The position numbers and the translations under genes are program-made. The notes below the pieces were generated by a model. It saw nothing but the letters and a program-made list of their open reading frames with translations. It made no database searches and was not told the origin of the DNA. A stretch of DNA of 64,000 nucleotides from Cladorrhinum sp. PSN259 (taxonomy: Eukaryota > Ascomycota > Sordariomycetes > Sordariales > Podosporaceae), in assembly GCA_033725935.1 (NCBI GenBank), contig MU867123.1, forward strand, positions 1 to 64,000. The letters run 5' to 3'. Positions 1-10,211 of this stretch are shown here, one piece after another (position 1 is the stretch's first letter; each line of letters opens with the position of its first letter).

Positions 1-740
1 TTCAGCCGGCCCTTACGGTACGGTTTTCCTTGTGTAAATAGCAGTAGAGGGACCGACGAGCCCTGCCAAGGGCATAGCGGTGTACGAACAAATAAATATA
101 GGGATATTTTTAATTTTAATATCTTAATAACGGTCTATATCTTAACTATCCTTACGATAGGTTCGGATATAGGTCTTTTTTACATAAAATTCCTATATAC
201 GTTAACGTAACTAAATTATTTCTTTAAATCGTTCGGCTTCTTATTTAAATCATTTAATTTCCGTAATAAATTTAAGGACGACTTTAAGCTAAATTGGCTT
301 AGCGCTTAAGTTTTCTAATTAGCTCCTATTAAGAGTAAAAGCCGCTCTCGAGCTCTGGCTATCCTGCTAGCGAGCTATATTACTACTCTTAATATCTATT
401 ATCGTATCAGTAGGTAACCAAAGGTATAGAAGGATTAAGAATTATAAATAGAGATAATATACTGGAAAAAGGGTACACTAGTCAGGTATCGATACGACAG
501 TAAAAGAGCAGTATATTGATCAAGTCTCTATGGTTATAAGACTAATCCTTAGGGATTAGAGATTAGGGATACTGCTAGTAATAAGGTAGCTCTTTTATAC
601 CTAAGACTCCTTTATCTCCTTTACTCCCTTCTATTTTCAGGAAGGTTCCTTCCCAAAAACGGGCAGATTACCTCCTATATTTAAATGCCAGTTTCCCTTT
701 CTAAGGGATCTTATTACAGAAAGAATCTTCTCTAGCTTCC
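1..740. other. AT-rich non-coding flank of the retroelement
   Basis: No open frame of useful length is visible. Composition and TA richness resemble the RIP-mutated element that follows, so this is probably older repeat DNA, but I cannot assign it to a family. The last five bases (736-740, CTTCC) match the five bases after the far LTR (8795-8799), which makes this the target-site side of the insertion. Confidence 0.5.
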
Positions 741-1237
741 TGTTACAACCTGCACCGGGTAGGGTTCAGACTGCAAGGCAGTACGCCTGGGGTAATATGA
801 CAGGGGAATCGAAGGATGTGGGACGCTCTCAGACGGGGTCAATCACTGTCAACTAACAGGTAGCTCTACAAAGTATCGCTTAGGAGTATTGTAGATAATG
901 AACGATTGTATTACTTGCGTAAGGAACCAAGTCCTTACGATGGGAAGTGCCCAGCACTCCTCCTACTTATAGTGAAGCTATCTATATATATTTCCTAGGT
1001 ATATTATATACTGACTTCACTAACTGCTCCATCCGCCCCTTAGGCATCGCAGTCAGTGTGGTTATTCTTGTGACTGCGCTTCTTGCGGTTCTCGGATCGC
1101 AGTCAGTACAGTCAATCCTTGATTAGCTGCATCGGGACTTTATAGGTCTTCTCATCCCTGGCCTAATAATTGGTCACGGTCCTACAATGCCCTGTATAGC
1201 GGTCCGTATGCGGGGGACTTATACGCGAGGCGTAATA
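741..1237 (-). repeat. LTR 1 (3' LTR)
   Basis: Begins TGTTACAACC on the plus strand and ends CGTAATA, the RIP form of CGTAACA seen in the other copies. Its variable middle (about 1000-1130) matches LTR 3, not LTR 2. Many CA/TG sites present in LTR 3 are TA here, for example near the end of the repeat. It is flanked on the left by CTTCC. Confidence 0.9.
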
Positions 1238-1335
1238 CGTTTCCCCTCCTTTATAGTCTTCGCCTCGAAGACTTTCTGACGCTAAGAAATTTATCGCTAA
1301 GACTGTGAGTTTCCTTCTTTTATTTAACCTTTAAA

Positions 1336-1992
1336 ATGTCTGCTAATAGAGTATAGAAAAACCTTCCGAAGAAGAAATCGTAATAACGCTTTACTAAAGA
1401 ACGTCGTTATTTTAACGCTAATATCGCTAACCTTTTTAAAGATATTATGCCCTTAGGTTATTTTCGTTATATTAAAGAAGGGCTCTTTAATTATAAAGTA
1501 TCCGACCCTAGCTTATTGTATTAATACTGTCTTAAGGCTGGCCGCGATTCGTCTTATAACGCTCTCGGGGATCCTTCCCCTATACTCCGCAATCTTCTGG
1601 ATATAAAGCGTCGCCTTACTAAGGAACGGAAAGATATTATATCGAAGATGCTTAAGGCGGCTGCGAAGTTAGCGCGACTTAAGACCTAGGCCTGCGTTCT
1701 GGATACTAAAGCGAGTGAGGTATTTAGTCGTGAGATAGGACTTATAAAGGAGCAAGAGGTGGAGGAAGCGGGGGAGTAGGCAGGACCTTCTGCCGTTACT
1801 CCGGGATCGGGGTTCCTAACCTTAATAGGCGATCCTCTTTAGTTATCTTTTAGGGACGTTAGTAACCCTGACTGGCTTATGTCCTTAGGGGTTAACTAAT
1901 CGAACCTAGATCTAAATTTTATATCTTAGGTCGATCTGGGTTCTGTCGGTAAAATTGCTAGAGCTTCTCCGAGCAGTCTAAAAGATCGATAA
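1336..1992 (+). pseudogene. Antisense (plus-strand) decayed ORF inside the chromovirus
   Basis: A single plus-strand frame runs from an ATG at 1336 for 219 codons to TAA at 1990-1992 with no frameshift. It contains nine in-frame stops, all TAA or TAG and none TGA, and each can come from CAA or CAG by the CA-to-TA change that marks RIP. The frame lies between the minus-strand chromodomain and the minus-strand polypurine tract, so it is antisense to the element's own genes. The conceptual protein has a basic N-terminus (KKK near residue 10), a Lys/Arg/Glu-rich likely helical middle (about residues 90-150) and an acidic, Gly/Pro/Leu-rich end. I do not recognise a catalytic domain. Antisense ORFs are known in some plant gypsy elements; function here is unknown. 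Confidence 0.6.
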
Positions 1993-4900
1993 GTTCCTAC
2001 GAATTAGATTCTAGTCCGTAATTAAGCTATTTAATAAGATATTAAAGTTCGTTATTACTGATTTAGGAATTTAGGATATCTTCGACGTCGAATTTTTCTT
2101 CGTCGTTAATTACCTTAAGCCGCGTCTCGAGTCTAGCTTTTCTTAATGCGGGTTTAAGTAAGGAAATATAGAATACTTTAGTTCGTACTCTTATAGAATC
2201 GGGTAAGATAAGTTCATAGTTTAATATCGAAACTTTTCTCTTAATTTTAAACGGTCCGATTTTCTTAAAATCGAGTTTCCTACTTAGTCGTTTTATATAA
2301 AGGTTACATATAAGAAGAAACACTTTATCTCCCTCCTCGAAGGGAGGTCCCTCGACCCTATATTTATCATAGTAAGTGCGCATTCGTTCCCGGACGAATT
2401 CGAGTATTTCCTTCAGCATATCGTGCATTTCTTATAACCGTCCTGCACATACCGCTGCTCTAGGTACATCAGCTATTAGTCCCTAACATAGCTCTAGCTA
2501 GTACCCGTAATTAGCGAAGAATAATAACACATTCGTTAACTCTATGCTGCTAGAGTTATATACTAATTATGCCGTTAGTAATAGGTTAACCTAGTTATCC
2601 TGCTTAAAGTTAATATAGTACCGAAGGTATTGTTCAATAACCTAGTTAAGCCGTTCGGTCTATCTATTAGTCTGGGGGTAGAACGCGGTCGAGAGCTTAA
2701 ATTTAACGTCCAGTCGTTTCATTAAGGCTTACCAAAACTTAGATATAAATAACTTATCTCTATCCGATATAATATCATCTGGCAACCCGTACTAGCTTAC
2801 GATATTCCGTTCGAAATAATAGGCTAACTATTCTGCCGTAATAGTTTCTCTAAAGGGTATAAAATAGGCCCACTTAATGAGTCTATCAACCACTACCCAG
2901 ATAGAGTCATATTTAACGTCTATTCCATCTAGCACCGTTAAATCGGGGAGCTTAGTAATAAAGTCCATCGATATAGATCCCCATGCTCGTTCTACGGTAA
3001 GGAAAGGTTCGAGTAGTCCATACGGCTTATGTCTTACCGCCTTACTCTTAATACACATTTCGCATTCTCTAACCATCTCTTCTACTACCTTTTTCATTCT
3101 TAGGAACGCATAATATTATTATACGCGTTCGAGCGTTTTCTTAATTCCTAGGTATCCTCCAAGTTTGTCTTCGTGCAGCTTAATAACACACGCTCGTCTC
3201 TTATCTATTAGTACGTAAGCTTTATTAAGGTACCATACTAGGTCATTATCCTCGGGTCCTACCCGTAACTCCAATTCTTCCATTTCATCCTCATCGACGT
3301 CTCATCGTTTAGCCTAAAATTCGTAATCTTCCCACTCCGTATAGTAGGTTTTAGCGCAGTCCTCCCAGATCTAAATTACATATTCTAAGGTTCCGTCCTT
3401 TTCCTTAAAAAGTAATACTACGTCGTACTTCTCATTACCCTTATAATCGGGTCTTCTACTAAGCGCATCTACTCTAGCATTTTCCTTTCCTTTAACATAA
3501 TAGATACGGAAGTTAAAGGGGGCTAGGAATTCTACCCATCGTACTTATCTAGGACTTAGTTCCTTAATAACAAAGTACTTCAAGTTCCGGTAGTCTATAA
3601 AAACATCCACTAGCTCCTCGGTTCCACTAAAATAAGGTCTCCATTCGTCAAATGCCTCGATAACGGCCATAAGCTCCTTATCATAGATTAGGTAATTGAG
3701 TGCTAGTCCAGAGATCTTCTTCAAAACGAATCCCACAGGGTATCGCCCGTCATCGAAATATTAATAAAGCTCTGCTCCGATAGCAAAGTCTGATATATCC
3801 GTCTCGACTTAAAAAGGTCTACTGAAATCTAGCATCCGTAATACTAGCTCGCTACTAATAACTTCTCTAAGCTAGTCAAAGGCGTCTTATTATTCTTATT
3901 TCCACTCAAATGGATATCCTTCGCCAGTAAGCTCATATAAGGATTTAGCAATCTTACCGAATCCTTTAATAAAGGATCTATAAAAGTTAATAAATCCAAT
4001 AAACATCCTAACTTCTTTCTAGTTTATTAGTGCTAGCCAGTCCCTGACTGCCGCAATCTTGGCTGGTTCCATTCGGATTTCTCCCGGAGAGATCTCGAAT
4101 CTAAGAAAAATTATTTTCTACACGTAGAATTCGCTCTTACGTAAATTTACTAATAATCCCGCGTCTTATAATATCTATAAAATCTATCGCACATATTCCT
4201 AATACTCCTTAAGCGTCTTAGAATAAATTAAAATATCGTCTAAATATATAAAGGCAAATCGATCTAGATAAGGGCGTAGGGTATAGTCAATCATACTTTA
4301 AAATATCGCCGGGGCGTTAGTAAGTCCAAAAGGCATAACCTAGTACTTAAAGTGCCCGTAACGAGTCCTAAAAGCTATCTTCCACTCATCCCCCTCCTTA
4401 ATCCGGATATAGCCGAAGGCTATCGGAAGATCGAGACGACTGAACCATTAGGCGCTAGCCAATCTATCCTTCATCTCCCTAATAAATAGCAACGGATACC
4501 TATTCTTAATTATTTCCTTATTCAGTTATCGATAATTAACCATAAACCTTAAGTCTATTGTCCCTTTTTTAGGTATAAATAAAATAGGGTAGGCCGCTTC
4601 ACTCTACGACTCCTAAATAAACCCTTTTAGTAAATTCTCCTTAATATATTCTTATAGGGCTTAGTCCTATTATAGCCCTAGGTAGTATGCTTTATAATAT
4701 CGTAACTTAGCTCCTTCCTTTAGTCAAATCTCGTAATCAAAAGAGGTTCTCGCGGGGAATTCGTTCTTTATCTTATATCTAAACACGGTAAAATTATAAT
4801 ATTCCCTCGGAATATTACTAAGGTCTTCCTTTTCCTTAGGAAGTTCGTATCCCGAATCGTCACTCGGGTTGTCCTCTAGCTTCTTTAATCTAACATACAT

Positions 4901-5500
4901 CACCTATTATTCTAGTTCTTTAGGGTATAAGGATCCCCTCTTAGATCTTCCTCTATCAGTTAACATCAGCTCGTCGTGGCTTATATATCTTATTTACTCG
5001 CAGGGGATCTCTTATCCCTCTAGGCACCTAAAAGCCCTATCTAGTTCTACCCTATTCACCCGTTTAGTATTAAGCCTAAAGTTAAGATAGCCATTCTCCC
5101 AGTCGATATCCGGATTATATTTCTTTAATTACGGATATCCTAAAATCATATCGCACTTAAGACCTATAAATAAGATATCGAAATTCACTTCTTACGGGTT
5201 ATTATCCACTATAATTAAGAATATTATTTCCCGTAAACTGATTCTATCATTATAATTAGCCGTTTACCCTTTATAAGTCCTCATTCGATAAGGTTATTTC
5301 TTTTTAACCCATAGCATCCTTATTTTATTTATAAATAAAGGATTAATAATATTAATCGTGCTCCCTAAGTCAATCACTATAATAGCTTAATACTCCTTTC
5401 TTTTAAAGTCTATCCATCGTACTTCTACAGTTAAGGCGTTTTCGTTACCTAATACTATAGCTCTAGCGACTATTTCGTAATACGCCATAGAGGTCTTTTT
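1985..5500 (-). pseudogene. Decayed pol (protease, RT, RNase H, integrase, chromodomain)
   Basis: Read on the minus strand, five parts are clear. A retropepsin-like site near 5330-5390 reads D-L-G where D-S-G is expected, as a TCA-to-TTA change would give. Reverse transcriptase has the FIYLDDIL motif at about 4228-4251 and a GHFKY..VMPFGLTNAP motif near 4300-4360. An RNase H segment (3545-3736) has YDKELMAVIEAFDEWRP and D-Y-RNLKYF. Integrase (2828-3097) has the C-x2-C end of the zinc finger and the first core Asp in SMDFITKLP. The integrase C-terminal region (2063-2428) leads into a chromodomain (about 1985-2095), recognisable from YLIK, a stop at the expected Trp, and later aromatic positions. 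Stops at expected Gln and Trp codons fit RIP. Confidence 0.85.
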
Positions 5501-7380
5501 ATTAGTTCCGGCTCGCGGCCTCCTAATACGAATTATGATCCGTCGGTATGGAATTAGTCTAATCCACTTAGGCCTAAGGAGGCCCGTTAGCCGTTTCCCA
5601 ATTGTAGCGCCATAATGAGGTTAGAGTTTTATCGTATTCTCCGCCTATGCCATTCTCTGGCTTTTTCTCTCTTATACCGGACGCACCATACGTATAGGCA
5701 ATCCTTATAATCAGGTTCGTCCTTATCCTAACATTCTATAAGTACCTGGCTTTCTATATAGAGGATGTTAGCATGTTCTATTAATGTCCTAAAATTCCAT
5801 TCGTTATCTGATCCTGCTTCGTGGACCTTAAGAATAGGTTCGTTATTTAGGCGTACGGGAAAGAATTCGTAAAAAACCTTATATCTGTAGTAATAAATAC
5901 AGTTATTATAGACATAGTCGAACCAGGTAACGCGTAAGTATAGGATATAAGTAGGTAAGGTAAGGGGTATATCGTCGGATTGTCCTCCCTTTTCTCGGAT
6001 AACCACTATTTCTCGGATATCCTCTACGATTCTCCCAGTTACCGTAAAGTTCTCTGCCATATCTTCTAAAGTAACTTACTAGCCTATGTCTCTGCTTATA
6101 TCTAGCTTTAAGGGATAATCGATTGTTCCTTCGGGTTCCGAGTTTTCGCTATCGTCGGGTAAAGGTAATACGTATTATTCTAACTCGCTAGTATATTCTT
6201 CTTCGTTAAAGCCGTCGTAAATAGGTGCGAGGGTATCGTCGTCGCTATCCTGCCAAGCTATCTTAACGGTACGATCGTTTTCGGCAAATTATACCTGCCT
6301 CTATTTAGGCATTAGTTTAAACTTCCTAAAGGCACGATAATCTCGTATATAATAACCCATCTTATCATAATTAAAGCACTTAACCTTAGATTTATCCTTG
6401 GGCTTATCGCTATATTTACGCTAGTTATTATATTATACTGCGCTAATATCCATAGGTCCAGGGTAAGTTCTAATTAAAGTACTTTTATACTAATACTTTC
6501 TAAAGGTATTGGCCTTAAGGAAACGGGGGTCTCTATAAACGCCCTTATCCTCCATTATTCTTTCGAAAATGCGATTATCGACGATAATAACCTTATTAAT
6601 ATAATCGTCGAATAATAAAGCGTATCGGTCTTCCTTAATAAGTTCATCCTTAACCTTAGGTTTCAGTCCCCTATAAAACCTATTCTTCAGGCCTACTTCT
6701 GCCTAATTCACTCTAAAAGCGTCGCGACAGAACAATATCGCGTACGCTATAGCTAATGCTATCTGCACTAATCGCTCTAGGCGATCTTCGGCGGCCTTTT
6801 CCTCGTCAGGCTCGCCATACATTTTCTTAATTTCCTCCTCAAACTTACTCAGCCTAACTTTAAAGATCTCTTAAGTAAGGGTTTCTCTCTCGTCTTCGGC
6901 GTAATTAAAGTAGTTCCTAAGGATCCCGTCAAACTATTATTTAAGGTCCCCTCTAAGGTAACTGGCTATATAGAGGAGTTAAGATTCGGGGTCCTTAATA
7001 TTATGGAGTCAGAGGTTGGTTCTGACGTATGAGACTTAGGATAGGAGTTCTTGTTTATTACCGCTAAAAATAGGAGGTTTGCCGACCTTAGCTACGATCT
7101 TAAGAACGTTATCGGTCTTATTAGTACGCTTGCTCGCGACGGCGGTTTAGAGACGCATAATTTCCTCCTTAAGTTCCTTAAGTTCGTCCTTCGCCATTAG
7201 GGCTTCTTCTATTCCGAGGAGTTTCCGTCCTATGGTATTAATCTTCTCCTTAAGGTTCAGTTTCGGAACCTTTTCTTTATCGGACTCGTTATCGCTAGGC
7301 GGAGTGACGTCCGGAAGTTAGGTTTCTCCTTCGTTAATATTCGGGTTAACGGTAGAGGGATTGGCGGAAGTGGAAGCCAT
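5501..7380 (-). pseudogene. Decayed gag with degenerate zinc knuckle
   Basis: Starts at a minus-strand ATG ending at 7380 (reads MASTSANPS). It keeps a recognisable capsid-like region with PPIFSG, then SYLRGDLK, separated by stops that fit lost Gln or Trp codons. Near 6340-6390 there is a zinc-knuckle remnant in which CX2CX4HX4C has become C-x2-Y-x4-Y-x4-Y; Cys-to-Tyr and His-to-Tyr are both expected from G-to-A or C-to-T RIP changes. The boundary with pol is not visible as a clean stop/start, so the left edge is approximate. The longest surviving open stretch is 5728-6060. Confidence 0.8.
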
Positions 7381-7439
7381 ATTGAGGGTTGTTCGTGGTA
7401 TCTAAGCATAATGTTCGATCTTGAATAACGCAAGCAACG

Positions 7440-7931
7440 TATTATAACCTACACCGGGTAGGGTTCAGACTGCAAGGCAGTACGCCTGAGGTAATATAAT
7501 AGGGGAATCGAAGGTTATAGGACGCTCTTAGACAGGGTCAATCACTGTTAACTAATAGGTAGCTTTACAAAGTATCGCTATGAGTATTGTAGATAATGAA
7601 CGATTGTAATTGCTTGCGTAAGGAACCAAGTCCTTACGATAGGGAGTGCCCAGCACTCTTCCTACTTATAATAAAGCTATCTACATATCTTTTCTAGGTA
7701 TTTCGTACCTTGCTTTATCTGCTCTGTAGTCTTGGCACAGATCACACAGGGCAACTCTCAATGCTCTGTCTGCTCTGTGGTCTTGGCACAGATCACACAG
7801 AGCAACTCTCTGATTAGCTTTCCCGGGACTTGTGGGTCTTTACATCCTTGGCCCAATGATTGGCTGTGGTCTGCGTGATGCCCTGCATTGCGGTTCGTGT
7901 GCGGGGGAAGACTTACGCGCGAGGCGTAACA
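7440..7931 (-). repeat. LTR 2 (5' LTR of the inner element)
   Basis: Starts TATTATAACC (RIP form of TGTTACAACC) and ends GCGTAACA at 7931. The outer parts match LTR 1 and LTR 3. The middle (about 7710-7825) is different: it carries two roughly 50-bp tandem copies of a unit with GCTCTGT.GTCTTGGCACAG and CACACAG.GCAACTCTC. It is followed directly by gag sequence, not by host DNA, so it sits inside another copy. Confidence 0.88.
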
Positions 7932-8238
7932 GAGGCTTGCCGACCTTAGCTGCGATCTTGGGGATATTGTCGGTCTTATTAACACGCTTATTCGCGATAG
8001 CGGTTTAAAGACGTATAATTTCCTCCTTAAGTTCCTTAAGTTCGTCCTTCGCTATCAGGGTTTTTTCTATACCGAGGAGTTTCCGTCCAATAGTATTAAT
8101 CTTCTCCTTAAGGTTCAGTTTCGGAACCTTTTCTTCGTCGGAATCGTTATCGCTAGGCGGAATGACGTCCGGAAGTTAGGCTTCTCCTTCGTTAAGGTTC
8201 GGGTTGACGGTAGAGGGATTGGCGGAAGCGGAGGCCAT
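7932..8238 (-). pseudogene. 5' fragment of a second gag copy
   Basis: Minus-strand gag start (ATG ending at 8238) that aligns by eye with the start of the longer gag copy at 7074-7380, with only point differences of RIP type and a few others. It is cut after about 100 codons exactly where LTR 2 begins. The first five bases after LTR 2 are GAGGC, which may be one half of the target duplication of the inner element. Confidence 0.8.
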
Positions 8239-8297
8239 ATTAAGGGTTATTCGTAATATCTAAGCATAACGTTCGATCTTAAATAACGCAAGCAACG

Positions 8298-8794
8298 TAT
8301 TACAACCTGCACCGGGTAGGGTTCAGACTACAAGGCAGTACGCCTGGGGTAATATAACAGGGGAATCGAAGGATATAGTACGCTCTTAGACGGGGTCAAT
8401 CACTATTAACTAACAGGTAGCTCTATAAAGTATCGCTTAGGAATATTATAGATAATGAACGATTATATTACTTGCGTAAGGAACCAAGTCCTCACGATAG
8501 GAAGTACCCAGCACTCCTCCTACTTATAATAAAGCTATCTACATATATTTCCTAGGTATATTGTATACTGACTTCACTGACTGCTCCATCCGCCCCTTAG
8601 GCATCGCAGTCAGTATGGTTATTCTTGTGACTGCGCTTCTTACGGTTCTCGGATCGCAGTCAATACAGTCAATCCTTGATTGGCTGCATCGGGACTTTGT
8701 GGGTCTTCTCATCCCTGGCCCAATGATTGGTCACGGTCCCACAATGCCCTGCATAGCGGTCCGTGTGCGGGGGACTTATGCGCGAGGCGTAACA
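8298..8794 (-). repeat. LTR 3 (outer 5' LTR)
   Basis: Starts TATTACAACC, ends GCGTAACA and is followed by CTTCC, the same five bases that precede LTR 1. The middle holds two diverged copies of an approximately 50-bp unit with GACTGC and ATCGCAGTCA, shared with LTR 1 but not LTR 2. It keeps more CA and TG sites than LTR 1, so it has been mutated less. Confidence 0.9.
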
Positions 8795-10211
8795 CTTCCT
8801 CCCGATTACCGGGCAACGTATATATTAGTATATAATTATACACTGGTCTTAGGGCATGCCTCTGGGCAAGTAACGTTCTTCCACATTAATCCCGCTTAAT
8901 AATGCAGTAGTGTTATATATTTTTGATATCTTTGCTCTTTACTTAAAGGAAGGGTCTGGGAAAAACGTTTGCGTTATACCACTTAGTTTCGCCACTCATG
9001 CAATATTAACAAATATATCCTTGCCACTCGCCGGCTACTTTAACGGGCGTAGGTGTCGTAGCGAAGGCAATATAATGGCATAAAGCGCACAGATTATACT
9101 ATATGCTCAATCAATAAAAATACTAAATTGAAGAGATGAAGGAAGGGAAGCCAGAGGCTTGCAGACGAACGGGTGGTTTTATGGTATGATGGGGGTCCAT
9201 TTGTGTCAAATGAGAAAATCTGGGTTAAGGTCCCAGAAGATGTCTAAGCCTACGTTAGGCTAATATAATATAATCTTAGCATTTAACAAGGTCTTAAGCA
9301 TCGCCCATATCCTGGCACCTTATCCTCTAGACATATAAGTAAGAATAATAAGGAGCTGCTTCAATTAAACCCATTTGACAACTTACATGCCCTACTCCAC
9401 GCGACTGCAACTAAGCAACCATTCACTCTCGCTAACTAATCTACATTTCATAATCATAGACAGTAGGTCTAGTTCTGGCGAAGAGTTAACATATGCGGCA
9501 TATGCCTGCTATACTTAGGCGCGTGCGAGATCGTACAGTGTAGGCGGTTAGATGCATAAAAGGCCCGTACGCTGAAACGATATGAAAGAGAAAGCGGAAG
9601 CCGATTTCGCTAGTGACTGTAATAGTGTCGAGTCCACGTACATTCCACTCATTCAGGGAAAGCTCTATCCGAGATCACCGAGGCCAGACCAGACAAAGGC
9701 CAGCGGACATGCATTGATGGATGTGTGATGGTGTGTATTCTGCTATGATAATGAGGACAGGAAAAGGCTGGCAGGACCAGGATGGAAGATATGTGGGTAG
9801 GCCGCACAGGCCACCCAACATGCATCTTTGTCTAGCCTCGGTAGCCATATTCGGTCAAGTCCGGATGCCCGATCAAACTCACTCGTTATATTGTTTCGCT
9901 TCCTTTGCGAGCTCTCGCAGCTGCTTTGTTGTTGTCGCCCGCTGTCCTCCCCGCCGTCGACCGCGTCTCCGCTGCGGCCTCTCCTTCCCGGCCTGCACAC
10001 CTTTCTACAGAGTATGTCCTGCTCAGGCTGCGGAACCTCCCGCTCCAGGCCTCGGGCTGTTCACAACGCTCTGCGCACCAAGTGATACTTTCCAGGGTTG
10101 AACCTTGGGGTACAGCCCAGGCTAGCTTTGCGGATTCCTGTCGCTGGAAGCCAACATTTACAATTTCACAGTTGAAGGATGGAAGCAGCTCGTCTATGGC
10201 AGCCTGAGTGT
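8795..10211. other. Intergenic, no supported gene
   Basis: Begins with CTTCC, the target-site duplicate of the retroelement. The first 900 bases are AT-rich with no frame of note. Short overlapping frames at 9720-10200 lie in the likely 3' untranslated region of the deaminase gene, share no recognisable motif and mostly lack ATG starts. Confidence 0.5.

Larger units (their letters stand above)
741..8794 (-). mobile_element. RIP-inactivated Ty3/gypsy chromovirus, composite with three LTRs
   Basis: The element reads on the minus strand: 5' LTR side at high coordinates, then gag, protease, reverse transcriptase, RNase H, integrase, chromodomain and a 3' LTR at 741-1237. A purine-rich minus-strand tract abuts the 3' LTR at 1238-1256. 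Three related LTRs are present (741-1237, 7440-7931, 8298-8794), and a second gag start lies between the last two. CTTCC at 736-740 and 8795-8799 flanks the outer LTRs. All frames are broken by stops that fit CAA/CAG/TGG changed to TAA/TAG. The layout fits one element nested inside another copy, followed by recombination between 3' LTRs. It is dead by itself; the family is a chromovirus by the integrase C-terminal chromodomain. Confidence 0.9.

Noticed and set aside
7700..7830. Tandem units in LTR 2 as a possible CRISPR array
   Set aside because: Only two diverged units within a retrotransposon LTR in a eukaryote.
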